Assembly: GCA_003557805.1 (NCBI GenBank)
Contig: PWNY01000155.1
Coordinates: forward strand, 1 to 27,066
DNA from: Bacteroidales bacterium
Lineage (GTDB): Bacteria; Bacteroidota; Bacteroidia; Bacteroidales; UBA7960
Direction: 5' to 3'
DNA length: 27,066 bases
The position numbers and the translations under genes were made by a program. Positions 21,629 through 27,066 of the stretch are shown piece by piece. The first letter of the stretch is position 1. Every line of letters starts with the position of its first letter. Under the pieces are notes generated by a model that had not been told where the DNA came from, ran no database searches, and worked only from the letters and a program-made list of their open reading frames with translations.

Positions 21629-23137
21629 TTATGGATTCTGGTCGCCAGAAGATATGTTGTCGTTCGCATCGATCTCTGCCTGGGGTATATACCATTCCCA
21701 GCGCGGATCACCAACAGGAACATCATGGATATTGGCAAGACCCATATTGTGTCCCTGTGCTGCTGTCCTGAGCAGAGGCGTTCCGGTGCGCTTAAGGTCA
21801 AAAAACCTAAATCCTTCGCCCCAGAGTTCTATCCTCCTGTGGAACATAACCTCTTCAATAAGAGCATCACCAGTATTTGTGGTTCCTTCAAATGCAGGAT
21901 CCCTGTTACTGACAAGCGTATTGAGAGCCTCCTGTGCCACTGCATCATTACCGCTTCTTGCGGCAGCCTCGGCCTTTATAATGAACATCTCGGCCAGCCT
22001 CATTATGTGCAGGTCACCGACCATACTTCCAACCTCCTTCGACAGGAATTTCCTTTGATTGTAGGCCATGTAGAAGTCGTCATCATCAATATGCTCTTCA
22101 GGTGATACCCACCATAGCCTCCTTACATCTGTAGGTGACATTGCATCGTAGAGTTCATGGTTTAGCATGACCTGACCACCAAGCTGCGCATAAGTCATAA
22201 AACGCGCATCCATGTGGCTCTGGAATGAAGCATAGATAGCCGACTGCTCGTCGGTTATCATTACACCCCACATCCATTCTGATGCATCAGCATTGTTGAA
22301 CTGCCTGTGAGGATCAGAAGAAAGTGTTGCAACATCGAACAGGTTGCCTGCGCCGACCTGGTTAATGGCATTGTCTGCAGCACTTATAGCCGTACTATAA
22401 TCACGCATCGTAAGGGCAACCCTGGCCTTCAGGCCGTTTGCCACAGCTACGGTGGTATGGCTGATATGCTGCTGTGCCATCGGATCAGCAGTAGCGTTAA
22501 AATATTCAATTGCCTGGTCAAGGTCTTCCATTATGCGGCTATATACCTCGCCAACACTTGCCCTTGGATTTCCGTCCTGGGTAGGTTCAGTATATATCGG
22601 CACACCTGGATTATCTGCTCCTGCATGATATGGTTTGGCATGTTTCTGGACCACCCAGTGGTATGCCAGGGCACGGATAACAAGTGCCTGCGCCTTGACA
22701 TTGGCTATCTGGCCAGCTGTAGCATCCTCAATCTCATCAGAATAAAGAAGGATGATGTTCGCGTTGTTAATGAGCTCATAGAAAAAGCCCCATCGACCGG
22801 TGTTTACACTGCCATCTGCAATACGGTGGGAAAGCCATCCGTAAGTTGCAGCATACCATCCGTAACCACGGTCCCAGCGTGCCATGTCTTCACCCATAAG
22901 ATCAATATCGAGGACATTACCGAAGTAGGCCGCACCATGGTGGCCAAGGCCGTCTCCGTCAAAGTAGTACATCTTGGCATAAATACCATTGAGAGCTAAC
23001 TGTGCACCGGCATATGAGTCAAACATCACATCAGCGGATAAAGCATCTGTCGGTGCCGTTTCGAGGAAATCCTTCTCGCAACTGCTCACCAGAAAGCTGA
23101 GCACCAAAAAGCTTAATAATATATTTTTGATTTTCAT
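21629..23137 (-). CDS. susD: SusD/RagB family nutrient-uptake outer-membrane lipoprotein
   Basis: This protein of about 502 residues has a lipoprotein signal (LSFLVSSC, then EKDFLETAPTDALS, the usual SusD beginning). The helical body includes INNANIILLYSDEI, AQALVIRALAYHW, VANGLKARVALTMRDY, LAEMFIIKAEAAARSG and the C-terminal RRIELWGEGFRFFDLKRTG, all standard for the RagB/SusD family. It binds ligand at the surface and closes over its SusC partner, whose gene ends 23 bases upstream of it. ATG at 23137 starts the signal peptide cleanly; another in-frame ATG lies three codons earlier at 23146. The ligand cannot be told from this sequence. The symbol denotes family, not orthology with the starch system. 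Confidence 0.93.
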   Translation of the reverse strand: MKIKNILLSFLVLSFLVSSCEKDFLETAPTDALSADVMFDSYAGAQLALNGIYAKMYYFDGDGLGHHGAAYFGNVLDIDLMGEDMARWDRGYGWYAATYGWLSHRIADGSVNTGRWGFFYELINNANIILLYSDEIEDATAGQIANVKAQALVIRALAYHWVVQKHAKPYHAGADNPGVPIYTEPTQDGNPRASVGEVYSRIMEDLDQAIEYFNATADPMAQQHISHTTVAVANGLKARVALTMRDYSTAISAADNAINQVGAGNLFDVATLSSDPHRQFNNADASEWMWGVMITDEQSAIYASFQSHMDARFMTYAQLGGQVMLNHELYDAMSPTDVRRLWWVSPEEHIDDDDFYMAYNQRKFLSKEVGSMVGDLHIMRLAEMFIIKAEAAARSGNDAVAQEALNTLVSNRDPAFEGTTNTGDALIEEVMFHRRIELWGEGFRFFDLKRTGTPLLRTAAQGHNMGLANIHDVPVGDPRWEWYIPQAEIDANDNISSGDQNP

Positions 23138-23160
23138 AATATGCAATTTATTTAAGATGA

Positions 23161-26100
23161 TTAAAACCTTAAGTTTACACCGAATGTGATATTTCTCACC
23201 GGAACATAGGTGTGGTCAGTTACACCGGTAAACGAGTGCTGCGGGTCCATACCTTCATTCTCGTTCCAGATCGCAAGGTTCTCACCGGCTACAAACAGCC
23301 TCAAACTGCCTATGCCCAAACGGTCAGACAGGTTGCGTGGCAGCGTATAACCTACTGTAAAGTTCTTGAAGGCAATGTAGGACATATCCCTCAGGTACTG
23401 AGTTGAGGTACCAGGGTAGATGTTGCTGTTTGCATGCTCTAGTCTCGGTTTACCATCGAAAGTACCGTAATCATCACGACCGACATTCTCGACAGGAGAC
23501 CTCCAGCGGTCGTCTATGTCAGAATGCATATGGTAACCAAGGCGGCCTTCATGCATTAGCCAGCTGTAGATGTTGTCATACATCTTCCCTCCTATACCAT
23601 AGGTGAACATGACCGAGAAGTCAAAGTCACGGTATACGAAATTATTGGTAAATGCACCAAAGAGGTCAGGTATGGAAGTCTCTCCAATAAAGTACCTGTC
23701 TGCCTGGGTAAGATCACTGGTAGTACCCCTGCCGATAACTTCACCGTCCTCATCCTCCATGTCATAGAAGAACATTGATGCACCGGTTACAGGATCCACA
23801 TGTGAGAACTCGCGGAGATAGTATTCATAGTAAGAGCGTCCGATCTCCCACCTCTTTGTTCCAACAATAGTACCTTCAAGGCGTTCAGGCATATCGGTGA
23901 TCTCATTCTGCAGATGGGTAAAGTTAAAGTCAAGACTCCAGCGGAAATCCCTTCTCTGGGTAATATCAATTACACCGCGGAATTCAACACCCCTGTTCTG
24001 CATCGCACCAACATTCATGTCAATGCTTGAAACACCTGTTGAGAGAGGCAGCGGAACTGACATTAGCAGGTTGCTTGACTGCCTTATGAAGTAATCAAGT
24101 TCAACAGTGAACCTGTCGAAAACGCGGGCATCAAAACCTACGTTAAAGTTTTCGCTGGATTCCCAGACAAGGTCCCTGTTCTCATGAGATGAATAGAGGG
24201 CACCGGCAATATTGTAGTTATCCCAGCCAAGGCCGTAGAAGCTCTGCCATGCATAATATGTTGGCAGGGCGTCGTTCCCCTGTTCACCATAACTGGCCTT
24301 GAAACGAAGGTTGTCAACCCAGTCAATTCCCTGCATGAAGTCCTCCTGGGTAACCCTCCAGGAAAGACCAAGGGAGTAAAAGTTACCCCAGCGTGCTTCT
24401 TCATAGAATCGAGAAGACCCGTCGCGACGGAAACTTGCCGAAGCATAGTACCTGTTGTCATAGTCATAGCTCAAGCGAGTGAAATAGCCTTCAAGCGTAT
24501 ACTCATGAGCATATGAGGTAGAGCCTTCCATGGTTGTTGCAACTCCAATCTCAGTGATGCCCGGTACGGGGAAACCTGTACGGGTAGCAGAGGCAACATT
24601 GATGTTAAGGAAGTATGCCTCGTGACCAAGCAAGAAGTCAAGGTTGTGGTCACCGAAGGAACGCTGGTAATTAAGCAGCTGGTTGAATGTAACACTTAAC
24701 CTCCTCTGGTGATTCCTTGTACCGCGCCCCTGAAAAGCAGCTGCATCACCGAAGTCACGGTTCTGGTATGTAGTCGTGTACCGGCTGAAATAGTCACCGC
24801 TTAGCGTGGTACGGAAGTTAAGGCCGTCAAGTATATTGAACTGTGAAAACACCCTGGCACCCAAATTTTCCTGGGTGTAGGAGCGGTCGTCAAGTTTAAG
24901 CGAACCAACAAGATTGGAGTTGGCAGCATATGGCCTGGTACCCTGTGGTCCCTGTCCTGTGCCCCAGTCCAGCTGTTTGTTACCATCATCATCCAGAATG
25001 TCGTTACCCTGCTCATCCTTGAGATAGATAGGATAGATCGGACCCATCATCCTTGAGTAGAAGAAGGGGTTCGTTGTAAATGTACCCTGTGCAAGCAGGT
25101 AGTCATATTCAGACAATGATGCGTTAATGTTCATTCCTGTCTCAAACCAGTCAACCGGCTTTGAGTTAAGGTTAACCCTGGCCGACAGCCTGTCGAATCC
25201 CGAAGTGATCGCCATACCCTCTTCGTTAAGGTAACCAAGAGAGATATAATAATCGCTAATGTCTGTACCTCCTGACACATTGAACATATATTCCTGGCGC
25301 AGTGCCGCACGGAAAAGTTCATCCTGGAAATCCTCCTGGTACATGAGCTGGGCATTGGGGTTCATGCTTATAAGCCATGGGTTGTTCTGATCTATTACGA
25401 ACAGGTCTTCAATTCCCATGTTGTAAGGGTTGTAACGACCAATGGTCCCCAGAAAATCGGAATAGGCTTCTGCGTTAGCTCCTTCCAGAGACTGGCCACC
25501 AGCAAAATGCCTGTGGTTCCTGTATGACTCAAACTGAGCAAGCATCCAGTCATCGGTACTTAACCTGGGGTACTCCGGCATAACGCGGTTTGTTGTACCC
25601 AGCCTTGTGGTAAAGTTCATCTGGGGCGGGCGGTCAGCAGAACCGCTCTTTGTTGTAATCATAACAACCCCGTTGGCACCTCTTGCACCATAAAGAGCTG
25701 CAGCAGATGCGTCACGCAGTACTGTGATTGACTCGATGTCATCAGGGTTGATTGAGTTTATTGAGCCACTGAATGGCGCACCGTCAACCACGTAAAGTGG
25801 TTCGTTAGAAGCCGACATTGAACCAAAGCCCCTGAGACGTACGCTGATACCAGACCCGGGCTGACCGCCACCGCTGGTAACCTGAATACCGGGGGCAGAT
25901 CCTTCAAGTGCCCTTGAGACGTTTGAAACCTGACGCCTCTCGATCCTTTCAGAATCGATAACGTCGGCAACACCGGTAAATGATTCCCGGCGGGCAGTAC
26001 CGTAAGCGATGACTAGCACCTCGTCCAGCGCTACCAGTTCGGGAACAAGCTCTACGTTTATTATAGTGCGGTCATCTACCGGTATTTCCTGTGTCACCAT

Positions 26101-26331
26101 ACCAATGAATGAAAATACGAGTACATCGTCTCCGGCTGCCCGGATCTCGTACCTCCCTTCATGGTCGGTTATGGTACCTATTGTCGTTCCCTCGACCCTG
26201 ACGGTAACACCCGGAAGCGTCATCCCGTCATCGGCGTGGGTAACTGTACCTGTGATTGTCCTTTGCTGCCCAAAAGCCTGCATACCAAGCGTTATAAGCA
26301 GCAGCAATCCTAATATAACAATTCGCTTCAT
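23161..26331 (-). CDS. susC: SusC/RagA family TonB-linked outer-membrane transporter
   Basis: This protein of about 1056 residues has a signal peptide (MKRIVILGLLLLITLGMQAFG). A carboxypeptidase-regulatory-like domain follows (about 24-105: TITGTVTHADDGMTLPGVTV to FSFIGMVTQEIPV), then a DEVLVIAYGTARRES segment. The plug has ALEGSAPGIQVTSGGGQPG, VRLRGFGSMSASNEPLYVVDG and the SusC hallmark LYGARGANGVVMITTK. A long beta-barrel ends in ITFGVNLRF. It imports glycans or peptides across the outer membrane with its SusD. I start at 26331 because the signal peptide begins there. In-frame codons up to 26436 look like untranslated leader and would run close to the preceding gene. The substrate is unknown; the T9SS-exported neighbour has a starch-binding-like module. 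Confidence 0.95.
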   Translation of the reverse strand: MKRIVILGLLLLITLGMQAFGQQRTITGTVTHADDGMTLPGVTVRVEGTTIGTITDHEGRYEIRAAGDDVLVFSFIGMVTQEIPVDDRTIINVELVPELVALDEVLVIAYGTARRESFTGVADVIDSERIERRQVSNVSRALEGSAPGIQVTSGGGQPGSGISVRLRGFGSMSASNEPLYVVDGAPFSGSINSINPDDIESITVLRDASAAALYGARGANGVVMITTKSGSADRPPQMNFTTRLGTTNRVMPEYPRLSTDDWMLAQFESYRNHRHFAGGQSLEGANAEAYSDFLGTIGRYNPYNMGIEDLFVIDQNNPWLISMNPNAQLMYQEDFQDELFRAALRQEYMFNVSGGTDISDYYISLGYLNEEGMAITSGFDRLSARVNLNSKPVDWFETGMNINASLSEYDYLLAQGTFTTNPFFYSRMMGPIYPIYLKDEQGNDILDDDGNKQLDWGTGQGPQGTRPYAANSNLVGSLKLDDRSYTQENLGARVFSQFNILDGLNFRTTLSGDYFSRYTTTYQNRDFGDAAAFQGRGTRNHQRRLSVTFNQLLNYQRSFGDHNLDFLLGHEAYFLNINVASATRTGFPVPGITEIGVATTMEGSTSYAHEYTLEGYFTRLSYDYDNRYYASASFRRDGSSRFYEEARWGNFYSLGLSWRVTQEDFMQGIDWVDNLRFKASYGEQGNDALPTYYAWQSFYGLGWDNYNIAGALYSSHENRDLVWESSENFNVGFDARVFDRFTVELDYFIRQSSNLLMSVPLPLSTGVSSIDMNVGAMQNRGVEFRGVIDITQRRDFRWSLDFNFTHLQNEITDMPERLEGTIVGTKRWEIGRSYYEYYLREFSHVDPVTGASMFFYDMEDEDGEVIGRGTTSDLTQADRYFIGETSIPDLFGAFTNNFVYRDFDFSVMFTYGIGGKMYDNIYSWLMHEGRLGYHMHSDIDDRWRSPVENVGRDDYGTFDGKPRLEHANSNIYPGTSTQYLRDMSYIAFKNFTVGYTLPRNLSDRLGIGSLRLFVAGENLAIWNENEGMDPQHSFTGVTDHTYVPVRNITFGVNLRF

Positions 26332-26407
26332 GCTGATTTGTTTTAATTGGTTAGTAATAATATTTTCAACTGTGTTTTCTTGGTTTGGTTTATTATTAAC
26401 AGGCAGG

Positions 26408-26428
26408 CTGCCCGGATAACCCAGGCAG
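26408..26428 (-). other. Hairpin between the T9SS-exported gene and susC
   Basis: On the minus strand CTGCCTGG pairs with CCGGGCAG (one G-T wobble) around the loop GTTAT, 17 bases after the stop at 26446. No T-run follows, so it is not a simple terminator. It would lie in the leader of susC mRNA or between two cistrons, possibly protecting or processing the message. No TAnnTTTG box was found between it and susC. Confidence 0.4.
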
Positions 26429-26445
26429 CTGCCCATTTAATATCC

Positions 26446-27066
26446 TTACCTGACTACCTGGAATTTGTGATTTTCAAAACCGTTTTCTGTCTGAATACGG
26501 ATAATGTAAATTCCCTGGTTGAATCCTGATAAATTAACGGTAGCACTGTTGCTGCCGACAATCCTATCAAGCACCTTATGGCCGGTCAGGTTAAATATCT
26601 GAATACCGACAATGTTTTCGTTGCTGGTAACATTTACCCTCTCCCTTGCCGGGTTGGGGAATATCGCAGTTGTTACATCCGGATAAGTTCCAGTATCATA
26701 AGTTATATCTCCGAATAAATCCTCAACTGTCATGTCAGAAGTTACCATCACGCTACGATTGGGATCACCAGGCCATTCTTCTCCTGCCCATCCTTCATTT
26801 ATAAAGTATTTATAATCATAATCCCCACCATAAACAGGAAGTGTAAGAGTGTAAATATCAGTGCCGGGAACACGCTCCATCATCTGATATTTAGGATCAT
26901 CGCCTGGTTCAGCCCACTCAACAAGATGGAAACTACCCGTGATATATACTTTATCTTCACCATGGCTAAAGTCGTCGGCACCAGTTATATCCAGATTGAA
27001 TGTCACAAGGTAAGGACGATCGCCCCAAACATCATGGAGCTCAACATCATCACCCTTAACCCTGAG
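26446..27066 (-). CDS. T9SS-exported protein with starch-binding-like (CBM48/SusE-like) module, N-terminus outside the window
   Basis: The frame is open to the window edge, so only the C-terminal ~206 residues are seen. The first visible part is a beta-sandwich resembling carbohydrate-binding modules: KVYITGSFHLVEW, then DIYTLTLPVYGGDYDYKYFI, then EEWPGDPNRSV. A type A T9SS sorting domain closes it: TTAIFPNPARERVNVTS, IQIFNLTGHKVLDRIVG, GFNQGIYIIRIQTENG and the terminal KFQVVR. Its catalytic or other N-terminal domains are unknown. The protein is expected to be exported and attached to the cell surface. It lies 114 bases upstream of susC in the same orientation, so a common operon is possible. 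A GTG at 27006 is internal and not a real start. The alpha-glucan link is inferred only from the module. Confidence 0.8.
   Translation of the reverse strand, partial: LRVKGDDVELHDVWGDRPYLVTFNLDITGADDFSHGEDKVYITGSFHLVEWAEPGDDPKYQMMERVPGTDIYTLTLPVYGGDYDYKYFINEGWAGEEWPGDPNRSVMVTSDMTVEDLFGDITYDTGTYPDVTTAIFPNPARERVNVTSNENIVGIQIFNLTGHKVLDRIVGSNSATVNLSGFNQGIYIIRIQTENGFENHKFQVVR

Noticed and set aside
22307..22999. Long open frame (230 codons) on the + strand opposite susD
   Set aside because: It lies wholly inside a clear SusD gene on the other strand, has a cysteine- and histidine-rich composition with no domain, and has no promoter of its own. It is a by-product of codon use in the real gene.
26009..26419. 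Open frame of 136 codons on the + strand opposite the start of susC
   Set aside because: Its translation is a Ser/Thr/Val repeat-like sequence antisense to the signal peptide and first domain of SusC. No support for coding.
26332..26436. Longer N-terminus for SusC
   Set aside because: A normal signal peptide starts at 26331; the upstream residues are polar and would place the signal peptide internally.
1..27066. CRISPR arrays, tRNA or rRNA genes, insertion sequences, integrase or phage genes, toxin-antitoxin pairs
   Set aside because: I looked for regularly spaced repeats, cloverleaf-like segments, transposase motifs and paired small genes and found none.

Overview
The window reads as chromosomal DNA of a Bacteroidota bacterium, probably from the Bacteroidales/Marinilabiliales side of the phylum. 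The evidence is a SusC/SusD pair with the LYGARGANGV-type plug motif, two proteins ending in type IX secretion (T9SS) C-terminal sorting domains, TonB-dependent receptors with an N-terminal carboxypeptidase-regulatory-like domain, a FISUMP lipoprotein, a V-type ATPase ending in subunits I and K, and start sites preceded by the Bacteroidota -7 box TAnnTTTG instead of Shine-Dalgarno sequences. Species cannot be told from this. There are no RNA genes, CRISPR arrays, insertion sequences or phage genes that I can see, and no gene-free stretch longer than about 210 bases.

Layout. 1-1856: tail of a V-type ATPase operon (subunit I, cut by the window edge, then subunit K) closed by a strong terminator. 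1848-3355: two divergent carotenoid genes, a fused CrtYc/CrtYd-type lycopene cyclase and a CrtW-type ketolase. 3393-4250: a lone rfbD (dTDP-rhamnose). 4400-5836: a conserved Bacteroidota protein of unknown function behind a promoter overlapped by a perfect 10-bp inverted repeat. 5918-8413: a TonB-dependent receptor-like outer-membrane protein. 8571-10409: topoisomerase IV subunit B. 10410-12403: a translationally coupled omega-amidase/aminotransferase pair. 12541-13731: phosphoglycerate kinase. 13733-15250: a hybrid histidine-kinase-like protein whose ATP-binding domain is largely missing. 15433-18603: a large secreted M12-type metalloprotease. 18811-20157: an orphan SusD-like lipoprotein. 20170-21480: a FISUMP lipoprotein. 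21629-27066: SusD, SusC and, upstream of them, the C-terminal part of a T9SS-exported protein with a starch-binding-like module, in one orientation as a polysaccharide-utilisation-type locus.

How the genes work together. The V-ATPase c-subunit carries all the residues that bind Na+ in the Enterococcus hirae enzyme, at identical spacing, so a sodium-coupled rotary ATPase is a reasonable guess. The two carotenoid genes would turn lycopene into ketolated beta-carotene derivatives. The aminotransferase and omega-amidase fit the glutamine transaminase/omega-amidase route, which drives transamination of methionine-type keto acids by destroying alpha-ketoglutaramate. The right third is devoted to the cell surface: capture of a polymer by SusC/SusD and T9SS-exported proteins.

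Most of the window is ordinary. The most unusual item is the degenerate kinase: it keeps its phosphoacceptor histidine and a complete receiver domain but has lost the nucleotide-binding boxes and the acidic residue next to the histidine, so it looks like a phosphatase or phosphorelay scaffold rather than a kinase. Other points worth a check are the operator-like repeat before the unknown gene at 4400, the orphan SusD, and a Gly-to-Cys change in the metal-binding loop of topoisomerase IV subunit B.
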